Below are positions 6,735-15,923 of a stretch of DNA of 64,000 nt, piece after piece. The notes under the pieces are model-generated. The model ran no database searches. It saw only the letters and a list, made by a program, of their open reading frames with translations, and was not told the origin of the DNA. Each line of letters begins with the position of its first letter. Positions within the stretch are counted from its first letter, which is position 1. Source of the stretch: Telluria antibiotica (GTDB lineage: Bacteria; Pseudomonadota; Gammaproteobacteria; Burkholderiales; Burkholderiaceae_D); the NCBI RefSeq assembly GCF_011682055.1, contig NZ_JAAQOM010000015.1:62001-126000 (forward strand), in the 5' to 3' direction. Both the position numbers and the translations under genes were made by a program.

Positions 6735-9092
6735 ATGCAGAAGATGCGACTCATCGCGCTCGCCGGCGTCGTGGCGGGCCTGGCGGCCGGCTGTGGCGGC
6801 AGCGACGCCGATCACGCCAATGGCAGCACCGTGCTGGCGGGCACGATCGGATCCGCGAGCCCCACCATCAAGCCCGCCCGCTTCGCGAGCGTGAAGTTCG
6901 GCGGCGGCGGCTACGTGCCGGGCCTGATCTTCCACCCGACCAGCCCTGACGTGCTGTATGCGCGCACGGACGTCGGCGGCGCCTACCGCTGGGATGCGGC
7001 CACCTCGTCCTGGACCGCGATCACGGACATGTTCGGTCCCGACGAGGGCTTCTACCACGGCAGCGAAACGATGGCAGTCGACCCGAACGACGACCAGCGC
7101 GTCTACATGAGCGCCGGCATGTACAACTGGGCCAGCAGCCACGCTCGCCTGTACATTTCCACCGACCGCGGCAGCCACTGGACGCACGTCGACCTGCCGT
7201 TCCCCGCGGGCGGCAACAACCAGGGCCGTGCGGTCGGCGAGCGCCTGATGGTCGACCCGAACGATTCCACGATCCTGTTCTACGCGACGCGCACGGCCGG
7301 TCTGTGGAAGAGCACGGACCGCGGCCAGACGTGGAACCAGGTGACGTCGCTGTCGACGCTGACGATGACTCAGGCGCAGATCGACACGGCCTACTGGAGC
7401 AGCCCGGTCGGCATGGAACAGCTGATCTTCGACACCGATACCAAGGGCACCGGCACCGCCACGCAGACGATCTACACGGCGGTGGCGCCCGACTACGCGA
7501 ACATGGCGGGCCTGACCGCCGGTCTGTACAAGACGACCAACGGTGGCGCGTCGTGGACCAGCATTCCCGTCCCGGCCGACGTGCAGGGCTTCATCATCCC
7601 GCACATGGTGCGTGCCAAGGACGGCATGATGTACGTGGCGTTCACGAAGGGCGAGGGGCCTGGCGCCGGCGGTCCGTGCCGCCTGTACAAGTTCGACGGC
7701 ACCAACTGGACCCTGCTGAAGGGCTACGACGACACCCAGTGGAGCAGCTTCGGCATGGGCGGCCTGTCCGTGTCCGGCACCGGCGCCCACACCCGCATCG
7801 CGCTGGGCGTGACCAATACGTGGGGCAACTGGCAAGGCATGCCGGCCGTGCAGATGTCCGACGACGGTGGCGCCACGTGGCGCGAAATCGCCAACCTGAT
7901 GCCGCGCGACCCGGCCAAGACCGGTTACTCCGGCTGGGTGGACGACGTCGAGATCGATCCGAACAATCCGGACCGCGTCCTGCACGTGACCGGCGGCGGC
8001 GTGTGGGAGACCCGCAACGCATCGGACGCGCAGCCGACGTGGAACTTCATCGTCAACGGCGTCGAGGAAGTCGCGACGAAGGCCCTGATGGCCCCGGCAC
8101 CGGGCGCCAACTATTCGCTGATGCGCGCGGGCCTCGACATCGGCATCACCGTGCAGACGGAACTCCTCAAGGCGCCCACGCGCACGACGGGCGAATGGTT
8201 CAGCAGCGCGTTCGGCATCGACGCCGCGTGGTCCAACCCCAACTACATCGCCGCCATCGGCGCCGGGGCCTCGAAGACGCCGGACATCGTCGGCGCCTAC
8301 TCCAGCGACGGCGGGGTAAGCTGGAACAAATTCGCGAACAACCATCCGGACGCGAAGGCGCACCAGTCCGAAACGGCCAGCGTCGCCGTCACGAAGACCG
8401 GCAACGTGGTCTGGGCGCCGGCCGAATCGGTACCGGCGTGGACGGCCGACAGCGGCAACACGTGGACCTATACCAACCTGCCCGCGCTGGAACACATGAG
8501 CACGTCGCGCGGCTATCACGTGGTGGCGGACCGCAAGAACCCGAACAAGGTCTATGCTTACGATTCGGGCGGCGCGTGGTGGGCGCAATGGGGCGGCGCG
8601 GCGCACTTCTACACGTCGACGGACGGTGGTCAAACGTTCACCGAGAGCGCCACGTTCAAGAACAGTGCCGCGCTGAACTCGTTCCAGCAGACCTCGGTCG
8701 CCGTCAACCCGAACGCGGAGGGCGACGTCTGGGTGGTGGACGGCTTCAGCATCCTGCACTCGACCGATTCGGGCGCGCACTGGACCAAGCTGAACGTGAC
8801 CCAGTCGATTCCGGACCCGAACAACTATTACGTGCCGAAGGTCTATGGCGCCATCTCGATCGCCCTCGGCAAGGCTCCGGTCGGTGCGAAGTACTCGGCC
8901 TCGATCTACATCGTGGGCGTGATCAACGGACAGTGGGGCGTGTACCGCTCGGATGACGGCGGCGTCAATTGGACCCGTTACAACGACGACCAGCACCAGT
9001 ACGGCGGCATCAGCAACCTGGCGGCCGACCAGGCCGTGCCCGGACGCCTGTACTTCGCCGGCGCCGCCCGCGGCGTGCTGTTCACCTACTGA
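6735..9092 (+). CDS. GH74 endo-xyloglucanase lipoprotein
   Basis: 785-aa protein predicted to cleave the beta-1,4-glucan backbone of xyloglucan. It has the two seven-bladed propellers of GH74, seen as many Asp-box repeats (STDRGSHWTH, STDGGQTF, SDDGGVNWTR). Candidate catalytic Asp79 lies in RTDVGGAYRW and Asp468 in AGLDIGITVQT. The N-terminus has a lipobox (LAAGC, Cys20), so it is probably anchored to the outer membrane. The start at 6735 is chosen over 6720 because GGAG lies 9 bases upstream. It is followed after a GC hairpin by the PEP-CTERM gene, probably in one transcript. Endo versus reducing-end exo action cannot be settled. Confidence 0.9.
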   Translation: MQKMRLIALAGVVAGLAAGCGGSDADHANGSTVLAGTIGSASPTIKPARFASVKFGGGGYVPGLIFHPTSPDVLYARTDVGGAYRWDAATSSWTAITDMFGPDEGFYHGSETMAVDPNDDQRVYMSAGMYNWASSHARLYISTDRGSHWTHVDLPFPAGGNNQGRAVGERLMVDPNDSTILFYATRTAGLWKSTDRGQTWNQVTSLSTLTMTQAQIDTAYWSSPVGMEQLIFDTDTKGTGTATQTIYTAVAPDYANMAGLTAGLYKTTNGGASWTSIPVPADVQGFIIPHMVRAKDGMMYVAFTKGEGPGAGGPCRLYKFDGTNWTLLKGYDDTQWSSFGMGGLSVSGTGAHTRIALGVTNTWGNWQGMPAVQMSDDGGATWREIANLMPRDPAKTGYSGWVDDVEIDPNNPDRVLHVTGGGVWETRNASDAQPTWNFIVNGVEEVATKALMAPAPGANYSLMRAGLDIGITVQTELLKAPTRTTGEWFSSAFGIDAAWSNPNYIAAIGAGASKTPDIVGAYSSDGGVSWNKFANNHPDAKAHQSETASVAVTKTGNVVWAPAESVPAWTADSGNTWTYTNLPALEHMSTSRGYHVVADRKNPNKVYAYDSGGAWWAQWGGAAHFYTSTDGGQTFTESATFKNSAALNSFQQTSVAVNPNAEGDVWVVDGFSILHSTDSGAHWTKLNVTQSIPDPNNYYVPKVYGAISIALGKAPVGAKYSASIYIVGVINGQWGVYRSDDGGVNWTRYNDDQHQYGGISNLAADQAVPGRLYFAGAARGVLFTY

Positions 9093-9100
9093 TGCATGCA

Positions 9101-9129
9101 CCGGTCCCGCGCATCGGCCACGGGACCGG
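9101..9129 (+). other. GC hairpin between GH74 and PEP-CTERM genes
   Basis: Arms CCGGTCCCG (9101-9109) and CGGGACCGG (9121-9129) form a 9-bp stem 8 bases after the GH74 stop, with no T run. It is more likely an mRNA-stabilising or processing hairpin than a terminator. Confidence 0.5.
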
Positions 9130-9162
9130 CCTGCCGCAACCGATATCACTGGAGACATTCGA

Positions 9163-9744
9163 ATGAAACTGAAAGCAATCCTGGCCGCGCTCGCGCTGGG
9201 CATCGCGGCCGCCAACGCCGGCGCCACCGTCCTGACGTTCGACGGCTTGATCGAGTCGATGTACGGCGACGGCTTCCCGCTGGCCGCCAACATGCACTAC
9301 GAGGGCACCAACCTCGTGTACGAAGAAGCGGGCTACCGCGTCACGTTGAACGCGCCCGGGGCGGCCGCCGGCCAGGCCCACGTCGGCGACGGCACGTTCG
9401 ACCCGCAGACGTACAACTGGCACGACGGCTTTGAAAACGGCGCAAACACCTTCGTCACGCTGACCCGCGCAGGCGGCGGCTCGTTCGACCTGCGCAGCTT
9501 CGACTACTACACCGACGGCAGCGCGCTGTCGACGGACGGCACGCTGCAGGCCTTCCTGGCGGGTGGCGGCACCTGGACGACGGCGCTGAACGGCATCACG
9601 GAACTGCGCTTCACGTCGAGCGCGCACAACGCGATCGCCAACGTCGACGTGGCCGCTGCGGGCACCGTGCCGCTGCCGGGCACCTTGCCGCTGTTGATGG
9701 GCGGCGTGGCCGCCTTCGGCCTGGCGCGCCGTCGCCGGGGCTGA
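9163..9744 (+). CDS. PEP-CTERM-type exported protein
   Basis: 193-aa protein with a signal peptide (residues 1-22), a beta-rich domain of unknown function, and a C-terminal sorting tail: VPLPGTLPLLMGG, a hydrophobic helix, then ARRRRG. This is the VPLPG variant of the PEP-CTERM signal, recognised by exosortase-type transpeptidases in exopolysaccharide-making Gram-negative bacteria. GGAG lies 9 bases before the ATG. Its close spacing to GH74 and shared transcript suggest a surface-exposed partner of polysaccharide capture, though no catalytic motif is visible. No exosortase gene is in the window. A strong terminator follows. Confidence 0.8.
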   Translation: MKLKAILAALALGIAAANAGATVLTFDGLIESMYGDGFPLAANMHYEGTNLVYEEAGYRVTLNAPGAAAGQAHVGDGTFDPQTYNWHDGFENGANTFVTLTRAGGGSFDLRSFDYYTDGSALSTDGTLQAFLAGGGTWTTALNGITELRFTSSAHNAIANVDVAAAGTVPLPGTLPLLMGGVAAFGLARRRRG

Positions 9745-9782
9745 TCCGCACGCCGCAATGAAACGCGGCGGCTGCGCGCCGA

Positions 9783-9817
9783 ATGCCGGTCAGTCGGGTT
9801 GACCGGCATTTTTTTTA
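9783..9817 (+). terminator. Intrinsic terminator after the PEP-CTERM gene
   Basis: Perfect 10-bp stem ATGCCGGTCA/TGACCGGCAT (9783-9792, 9800-9809) with a 7-nt loop and a run of eight T. It ends just before the remnant beta-helix gene that converges from the right. Confidence 0.9.
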
Positions 9818-9820
9818 TAG

Positions 9821-10600
9821 TCAATGCAGGAGCGGTCGCGCACCCCGGCTGTTGAACGCGCCATGGTCGCCGGATTCCAGCACGGTGTCGAACACGTCGT
9901 TGTGCGTGATGCGGTGCCCACCCCGGTTGCCATCGCCGACGTCGATGCCGGCACGCGGCCCGTCGTAGATCGACTTGTGGTCTACCCTGATGCGCGCGAC
10001 CGTCTCGATCTGCACGCCGGCTGCCTGCTTGTCGATGGTGCCGATGTCGTGGATGTGGTTGCCCGTGACGGCGCGGGTGCGGGCGAATTTCCAGTCCGAG
10101 CGCAGCAGCGGCTCGGTCGCCTGCGGGGGACGCGGGTTCCGTGTGCGTGAACACGAGGTTGCGCACGCTGATGTCGTGCACGTCGCCATCGTGGCCTTCG
10201 ATGCGCACGAGCGCGTCAACGGCGCTGTCCCCGCAGCCGCGCGCGGGCGACGGGGCCGGCGTTAAGGCGCTTCAGGTAGAGCCAGTCGTCGCGCCGGTCG
10301 AGGAATCATTCGTCCGGCGCATCCAGTTCCTCGAACACGTTGTCGCTCCAGCGCGCGCTGTCGCTCGGCGCCATCGTGCGATTGTTGCCGACCTGCGGAC
10401 CGTAGACCGGGTTGCCGCCGCGTCCTTGCCGAGGATGGGTACCTGTACGCCGCCCCAGCCCAGGCCGTGCAGCGCGTGCGGGTTGGCGCCTGCCAGTTCG
10501 AACGGATGGCCGTGTCGTGCACGGTCACCGTGCGGGCCTCGACTGCGCCCGCCAGCGCCAGCGTCAGGGCTGCGGCGAGTGCCGTGGCCCGCAGCTTCAC
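9821..10600 (-). pseudogene. Decayed beta-helix glycosidase-like gene
   Basis: Remnant of a secreted right-handed beta-helix protein. It starts with GTG at 10600, overlapping the GH2 stop as GTGA, and encodes a good signal peptide (ATALAAALTLALAGAVEA). The frame is then broken. Pieces in successive frames read GANPHALHGLGWGGVQVPI, then NVFEELDAPDE-stop-FLDRRDDWLYLKR (a Trp codon seems to have become TGA), then RIEGHDGDVHDISVRNLVFTH, then EPLLRSDWKFARTRAVTGNHIHDIG and FDTVLESGDHGAFNS, ending early. Intact relatives are much longer and include uncharacterised CAZyme-like beta-helix proteins, possibly GH141. At least three frameshifts, one nonsense change, a likely internal deletion and a lost 3' end make it nonfunctional. 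It is the last gene of the GH29-GH2 operon. Confidence 0.75.
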
Positions 10601-13452
10601 GGCGTGCCCCGTTCGATCAGCACGTCGCCGAGGAGGCCGGACGGTTTGCCCGGCTCCGCTTCCACCAGCACGGTCAGCGTGCGCCAGCCTGGCCCGTGCG
10701 GCACCGGCAGCACGAGGGGGCCCGGTGCGAACGACGTCTTGTCGCCCAGCTTGACGCCGTCCAGCCAGACTTCGGCCTTGCCGGCGATTTCGCGCAGGAC
10801 GACGTGGGCGCGGCCGTCGTTGTGGTCGGCGCGCAGCGGGAACGAGACCCGGAACGCGCGCCAGCGCTTGGCGCCCGGCGCCATCCCGAGGGGCGGATCG
10901 CCCCAGGCCCAGCTGTTCATGTCGTTGTCTGCGAGCGCGACGTTCGGATCCGGCCGTTCGGATTGCGGCGGAGACGAGCGCCACGTGCCTGGCCGCACGA
11001 TCGGCTGCGCCTCCGGGACGACGGCCAGGGCGCCCGCGTCGCGCACGGCAAGCAGGACCTCGGCCGGCTGCAGGCCGTCGGCCCGGGCGCGCAGCACGAG
11101 CTTGCCGTGGGCGCCGCGGCGGCCCTGCACGATCACTTGTGCGAGGCCGTTGTACAGGCTGCGCTCGGACGCCTTGTCCGGTTCGTGCGAGTTCGGGTCG
11201 CCGTTGCCCACGCCGATGATGCGGCCGGCGCCGTCGGTGTCGAAACGCACGTGCAGGTTCGCGTCCGCGACGGGACGGCCCTGCGCGTCGACCACGCTCA
11301 CCGTGACCGGCACGGCATCGGCACCGTCGCCGAGCAGGGCGCTGCGATCCGGCGTGAGCACGACGCGCGCCGGCGCGCCACTCGTCTCGACGGCGTCGCG
11401 GCCGACTTCCTTGCCATTCCTGGACGCCACGACTTCGAGCCTGCCCGGCGCGTACGGCACGTCGAACGTGGCCATGTCGAACGGGGCGACGTCCTGTTCG
11501 CCGACGACGGCGCCGTTCAGCAGGAGGCGCACGTGCGGCGCGTTGGTTGCGACGCGCACTTTGACCGGCCGGCCTTCCTGGCCGGGCCAGTTCCAGTGCG
11601 GCATCAGCTTGACGACCGGCTTGTCCTTGATCCACAGCGCCTGGCGGAACCAGTAGGCGTTCTTCGGGAACGCACACAGGTCCATGATGCCGAAGAACGA
11701 GCTGGCGCTCGGCCACTCGTGCGGCGTGGGTTCGCCGCGGTAGTCCAGGCCCGTCCAGGCGAAGCCGCCGGCCATGAACGGGTGGTCGGTGATGTGTTTC
11801 CAGCTGCCCCGCTGCGTCTGGCCCCAGTCGGCCGCGTCGTCGTCGTAGCTGGCGACGACGTGCTTCGCGACGTCGGTCTTGTACGCGCCGCGCGACATGA
11901 AGGCCGACGTGTCCTCGGAGCTGAACACGGGCTTGTCCGGGTAGGTCTTGTGGAAGTGCTCGTATTCCCACACCTGGTAGTTGATGCCCGCCACGTCCAG
12001 CGCCTGCACGGCGCCCTTGTCCGAGAACAGGCCGCCGTGCATGGCGGCGGTGACGGGGCGGGTCGGATCCAGTTCCCGGATGGCCGCCACCATGCGGCGC
12101 GCCATCTCGTAGCCGACTTCCGTGCCCTGTAGCGGCTCTTCGTTGAAGATCGACCACAGCACGACGCTCGGGCGGTTGCGGTCGCGCCGCACCAGCCAGG
12201 TCAGTTGCTGCATGTAGTCGGGCGACGTGTTGAAGTTGCGGTTCTCGTCCATCACGAGGATGCCGAGCCGGTCGGCCAGGTCCATCACCTCGGCCGCCGG
12301 GGCGTTGTGCGCGAAGCGGATCGCGTTCACGCCCATCGATTTCAGCTGGCGCATCCGGTATTCCCATATCGAGTCGGGTACCGCCACGCCCACGCCGGCG
12401 TGGTCCTGGTGGATCGCCACGCCCTGCAGCTTCGTCGGCTGGCCGTTCAGGAAGAAGCCGCGGTCGGCGTCGAAGCGGAACGTGCGGAAGCCCGTGTGCG
12501 TCTCGGCGCTGTCGATCTCGCCCTTGGCATCGCGCAGCACGGCGTGTACGCGGTACAGCGCGGGCTTGTCCAGCGTCCACGGCTGCGGGTTCCGGACCGC
12601 GAGGTCGAGTCTCGCGCTGGCGCTGTGCAGCGCGTCCACGTGCACGGGCGCCGTGGCCCGCGCTACGGCGCGGCCGTCCGGCGCGACCAGTATGACGTCG
12701 AGTGTCGCGTCGCGCGCCGCCGCCGCGCTGCTGTCCACCTGCACGGTCACGGGCAACGTCCAGCGGCCGTTCTTCTGCACCGGATTGGCGTGGATGCCGT
12801 CGGTGGCGATGTGCACGGCGTCGCGCTTGACGAGCCAGGTGTGGCGGTACATGCCGGCGCCTTCGTACCACCAGCCTTCCATCACCTCGGCGTCGACCCG
12901 CACGGCGATCGTGTTCACTTCCTTGCCGTAGCGGAGGTAGGGCGTGATGTCGATGTTGCGGCCGTTGTAGCCGGACCAGTTGCGGTTGACGACGATGCCG
13001 TTCACCCACACGGTGCTGTGCGTGGCGATGCCGTCCAGCTGCAGCTCGATGTTGCGGCCGCGGTCCGTCACGGGCAGGGTCAGGTAGCGCCGGTACCAGC
13101 CGATGCCGCGCGGCCGGTAGCCCTGCGCGCGGTTCTGGTCGGGATCGAACGGGCCTTCCACCGCCCAGTCGTGCGGCAGGTCGACGTGGCGCCATGTGGA
13201 GTCGTCGTAATCGGCGCCGGCCGGACCCGGCGCCTCGCCGGCCTTGGTGGTCATGTAGCTCGCGCCCTGGCCCTTGATCGAGGGCAGGGGCACGTCGCCC
13301 TGCAGGAACAGCCAGCCGGGGTCGAGCGACAGGCGCTCGGGCGTGCCGGCCCTGGCGATCTGCATGGACGCGAACATGACGGCGCCGGCCGCGAGCAGGC
13401 AGTGGAGGGCCGCGCGTGGCCACGCACCGCGGTCATCGAGAGTTGGACGCAT
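10597..13452 (-). CDS. GH2 beta-galactosidase, exported
   Basis: 951-aa exo-glycosidase, most like beta-galactosidases that trim galactose from polysaccharide side chains. Order: signal peptide, GH2 sugar-binding domain (DLPHDWAVEGPFD), immunoglobulin-like domain, TIM barrel (AIHQDHAGVGVAVP), acid/base Glu438 in SIFNEEP, nucleophile Glu513 in VFSSEDTSA, then C-terminal beta-sandwich domains. The start at 13452 is preferred over 13473 because AGGA lies 6 bases upstream. It follows GH29 by 27 bases and its stop overlaps the next start, so the three genes form one operon. Galactose as the sugar is inferred from family and context. Confidence 0.88.
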   Translation of the reverse strand: MRPTLDDRGAWPRAALHCLLAAGAVMFASMQIARAGTPERLSLDPGWLFLQGDVPLPSIKGQGASYMTTKAGEAPGPAGADYDDSTWRHVDLPHDWAVEGPFDPDQNRAQGYRPRGIGWYRRYLTLPVTDRGRNIELQLDGIATHSTVWVNGIVVNRNWSGYNGRNIDITPYLRYGKEVNTIAVRVDAEVMEGWWYEGAGMYRHTWLVKRDAVHIATDGIHANPVQKNGRWTLPVTVQVDSSAAAARDATLDVILVAPDGRAVARATAPVHVDALHSASARLDLAVRNPQPWTLDKPALYRVHAVLRDAKGEIDSAETHTGFRTFRFDADRGFFLNGQPTKLQGVAIHQDHAGVGVAVPDSIWEYRMRQLKSMGVNAIRFAHNAPAAEVMDLADRLGILVMDENRNFNTSPDYMQQLTWLVRRDRNRPSVVLWSIFNEEPLQGTEVGYEMARRMVAAIRELDPTRPVTAAMHGGLFSDKGAVQALDVAGINYQVWEYEHFHKTYPDKPVFSSEDTSAFMSRGAYKTDVAKHVVASYDDDAADWGQTQRGSWKHITDHPFMAGGFAWTGLDYRGEPTPHEWPSASSFFGIMDLCAFPKNAYWFRQALWIKDKPVVKLMPHWNWPGQEGRPVKVRVATNAPHVRLLLNGAVVGEQDVAPFDMATFDVPYAPGRLEVVASRNGKEVGRDAVETSGAPARVVLTPDRSALLGDGADAVPVTVSVVDAQGRPVADANLHVRFDTDGAGRIIGVGNGDPNSHEPDKASERSLYNGLAQVIVQGRRGAHGKLVLRARADGLQPAEVLLAVRDAGALAVVPEAQPIVRPGTWRSSPPQSERPDPNVALADNDMNSWAWGDPPLGMAPGAKRWRAFRVSFPLRADHNDGRAHVVLREIAGKAEVWLDGVKLGDKTSFAPGPLVLPVPHGPGWRTLTVLVEAEPGKPSGLLGDVLIERGTP

Positions 13453-13479
13453 GAGGTTTCCTGGATGAGTCAATGGTTG

Positions 13480-15804
13480 TCAATGCTTGTCGGCCGGGAT
13501 GACGGTCAGCTCGGCCGCGTTGGCGCCGCCCGTGTGCCACACGTCGTTGATGGCCGTGAAGCGGAAGAAGCGGGCGTCCACGGGGGCGAAGCGCGCCGTC
13601 TGCCAGTCCGGATTGTTCTGGATGTTGGAAAACGTGCCTTGCGCGACGGCGGTCTGCCACTGCGCGCCGTCCACGCTCGTCTCGAAGCGGTAGTCCACGA
13701 CGGTGCCGAGGACTTGTCCATCCTGGCGCGGCAGGTAGGCCAGCCCGGCGATGCGGTGTGGCGCGCCCATGTCGATCGTGATCGATTTCGGGCCCTTGTC
13801 GGCGTCGTTCCAGCCCGTGTCCCAGAACGTGGCGGGGTTGCCGTCGACGGCCAGCGCCGCCTGGCCGGACTTCTCGCCATCCACGGCCGCGACCTTCCAG
13901 CCGCGCGGCGACAGGCCGACGAACGTGCGCGTGCCGACCACGCCCAGGCGTCCGCCGGGCAGCAGGCGCGCCGCCTTCACGACGGCGTTGCCGGGCAGCG
14001 GGATGGGCGCGCGGTACACGGGCGAGGCCGCGGTGGGCGCGGACCCGTCGACCGTGTAGACGATCGTGCCGCCGCCCGGATGGGTCACGTGCACGGCGCC
14101 ATCGGCGTCGCGATCGGCGATGGCGGGCGGCAGCAGGTCCACCGCCTGTTTGTACAGGCCCACTTCGGCGAGCGTCGGCGCCAGGCGCGCGCCCGTGATG
14201 CGGATGCGCACGCGGTCCGTCGTCACGGGGTTGGCCAGGCGGATCAGCCGGCGGTGGCCGACCGTCGTCGTCACGTCGGCCGGGTGCAGCGCGGGCGCCG
14301 TCCAGGAGGTGCCGTTCCACGTCTCGATGGCGAACGATTCGATGCGCTGGCCGCGGTGATCGACCGCTTCCTGCAGCGACACGACGTCGAACGTCGCCCG
14401 GCGCGGCAGGGTCAAGGTCAGCGTGCCGTCCGTGCGGCCGGGGGCGGCTTCCCACCACGTGTCGAGGTTGCCGTCGAGGACGGCGGCCGGGCCGCGCCGC
14501 GGCGCCGCGTGGTCGGCGGCCGCCTTCGCGCCGCGCGCCAGGTTGACGGCGAACGTGTCGCGCACGATTTCGCCCATCTGTCCCAGCGCCGTGACCTGGT
14601 CGTCCGGTACGAGGCCGCGGTTGTCGGGCGACAGGTTCAGGATCAGGTTGCCGTTGCGGCCGACCGACGAATAAAAGATGTCGACCAGTTGCGTGACGGG
14701 GCGCGGCCGCTTGTCGCGGGCCCAGAACCATTGACCGTTGCCGAGCATGGTGACGTTGGTCTCCGCCGGATACCACCACAGGTGCGACCCCGGCACGAGT
14801 TTCGCCCGGCTGCCCAGGTCGCCGTCCGTCATGTCGGGCCAGCGGAAGTCGGCGGGCGCGGTGGGCAGCGGCACGACGCTCCATTCCGTCGGGCGGCCGT
14901 AGCCGCTCTCGCTGCCGACCCAGCGCACGTCGGGGCCCTTGCCCATGATGACGGCGTTCGGCTGCAGCTTGCGGATCAGGTCGTACCACGCGGTGTAGTC
15001 GTACGTCTCGGTGACGCTGGGATCGGGGTTGGCGCCGTCGAACCACACTTCGTCCACGGGGCCGTATTGCGTCAGCAGTTCGTACAGCTGATTCAGGAAG
15101 TAGCGGTTGTAGTCGTCGACGTCGTACGTGAACGTGTCGAAGCCCGGCGTCGGCGTGCGGCCCCGGGACGGGTCGTCCTGGAAGTGGGCCGGATCGGTCG
15201 GGATCGTCGAGCTGCGCTTCGGGCTGCCGTTGCCGTAGTAGCCGGCGGGGTTGGCCGGGTTCGTCTTCAACTGGTACAGGTCGGCGGGGGACAGGTAGAT
15301 GCCCAGCTTGACGCCGGCGGCGCGGGCCGCATCGGCCACTTCGCGCACGAGGTCGCCCTTGCCGCCGCGCCAGGGGCTGGCGGCCGACGAATGCGCCGTG
15401 TAGCGCGTGGGCCACATGGCGAAGCCGTCGTGGTGCTTGGCCACAAGCACGAGCATCTTGCCGTCCAGCTGTTTGACGGCACGGAGCCACTGGCTCGCGT
15501 CCAGTTGGGCGGGATTGAAGATGGCGGGGTCTTCCTTGCCATTCCCCCATTCCACGCCGTTGAAGGTATTGACGCCGAAGTGCAGGAAAAATGTGCGCTC
15601 CAGCCGCATCCATGCGGACTGGTTCGGCCTGGGCAAGACCTTGGCCGCTTTTTCGGCCACGATGGCCGGGGTGTCGCCGGCGGCAATCACCTGTTCCGTC
15701 GCATACGGCACGGGCGCGGCCGTGCCGGGGGAACAAATGCCTGCGAGCGCCAGGCCGAGGGCCGCGCGGGCCCATGTCGTCGTGTTGGGAAGTGAGGTGA
15801 TCAT
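13480..15804 (-). CDS. GH29 alpha-L-fucosidase with F5/8-type domains
   Basis: 774-aa exported enzyme predicted to release alpha-L-fucose, for example from fucogalacto-xyloglucan. After a signal peptide (residues 1-30), the GH29 barrel shows FFLHFGVNTFNGVEWGNG, AKHHDGFAMWPTRYT, and nucleophile Asp256 in DEVWFDGANP. The C-terminal third holds a discoidin (F5/8C, CBM32-like) domain, a chitobiase-C-like linker domain (TIVYTVDGSAPT) and a second discoidin domain, which should bind carbohydrate. It is the first gene of a leftward operon with GH2 and the beta-helix remnant, driven by the module at 15832-15892. The acid/base residue is not assigned. Confidence 0.92.
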   Translation of the reverse strand: MITSLPNTTTWARAALGLALAGICSPGTAAPVPYATEQVIAAGDTPAIVAEKAAKVLPRPNQSAWMRLERTFFLHFGVNTFNGVEWGNGKEDPAIFNPAQLDASQWLRAVKQLDGKMLVLVAKHHDGFAMWPTRYTAHSSAASPWRGGKGDLVREVADAARAAGVKLGIYLSPADLYQLKTNPANPAGYYGNGSPKRSSTIPTDPAHFQDDPSRGRTPTPGFDTFTYDVDDYNRYFLNQLYELLTQYGPVDEVWFDGANPDPSVTETYDYTAWYDLIRKLQPNAVIMGKGPDVRWVGSESGYGRPTEWSVVPLPTAPADFRWPDMTDGDLGSRAKLVPGSHLWWYPAETNVTMLGNGQWFWARDKRPRPVTQLVDIFYSSVGRNGNLILNLSPDNRGLVPDDQVTALGQMGEIVRDTFAVNLARGAKAAADHAAPRRGPAAVLDGNLDTWWEAAPGRTDGTLTLTLPRRATFDVVSLQEAVDHRGQRIESFAIETWNGTSWTAPALHPADVTTTVGHRRLIRLANPVTTDRVRIRITGARLAPTLAEVGLYKQAVDLLPPAIADRDADGAVHVTHPGGGTIVYTVDGSAPTAASPVYRAPIPLPGNAVVKAARLLPGGRLGVVGTRTFVGLSPRGWKVAAVDGEKSGQAALAVDGNPATFWDTGWNDADKGPKSITIDMGAPHRIAGLAYLPRQDGQVLGTVVDYRFETSVDGAQWQTAVAQGTFSNIQNNPDWQTARFAPVDARFFRFTAINDVWHTGGANAAELTVIPADKH

Positions 15805-15831
15805 GATGTCGGCGTAATAAGTGGCGTGCCG

Positions 15832-15892
15832 ATTCTGCGATCACGGATACGGCCGGGCAAGTGCGAAATTCATCAATGGAGGCACGAAATTC
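15832..15892 (-). promoter_or_regulatory. Promoter and direct-repeat operator of the GH29 operon
   Basis: On the minus strand two GAATTTC half-sites (15892-15886 and 15871-15865) lie 21 bp apart, followed by -35 TTGCCC, a 17-bp spacer and -10 CAGAAT (15837-15832). The layout is identical in every spacing to those before GH51 and GH74. The GH29 ATG is 28 bp past the -10. Confidence 0.7.
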
Positions 15893-15923
15893 GGGACGGT
15901 GTCGCAACGCCAACGTGGCGGTC

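Noticed and set aside
3498..9293. A 1931-residue open frame on the minus strand across GH3 and GH74.
   Set aside because: Only the part in the GH3 frame neighbourhood is low-complexity Arg/Ala/Pro sequence; it is the antisense shadow that high-GC third positions create. The real genes have family motifs, signals and ribosome sites.
12205..15795. A 1196-residue plus-strand frame opposite GH2 and GH29.
   Set aside because: Composition is Val/Arg/His/Gly-rich without domains; the opposite strand has intact GH2 and GH29 catalytic motifs.
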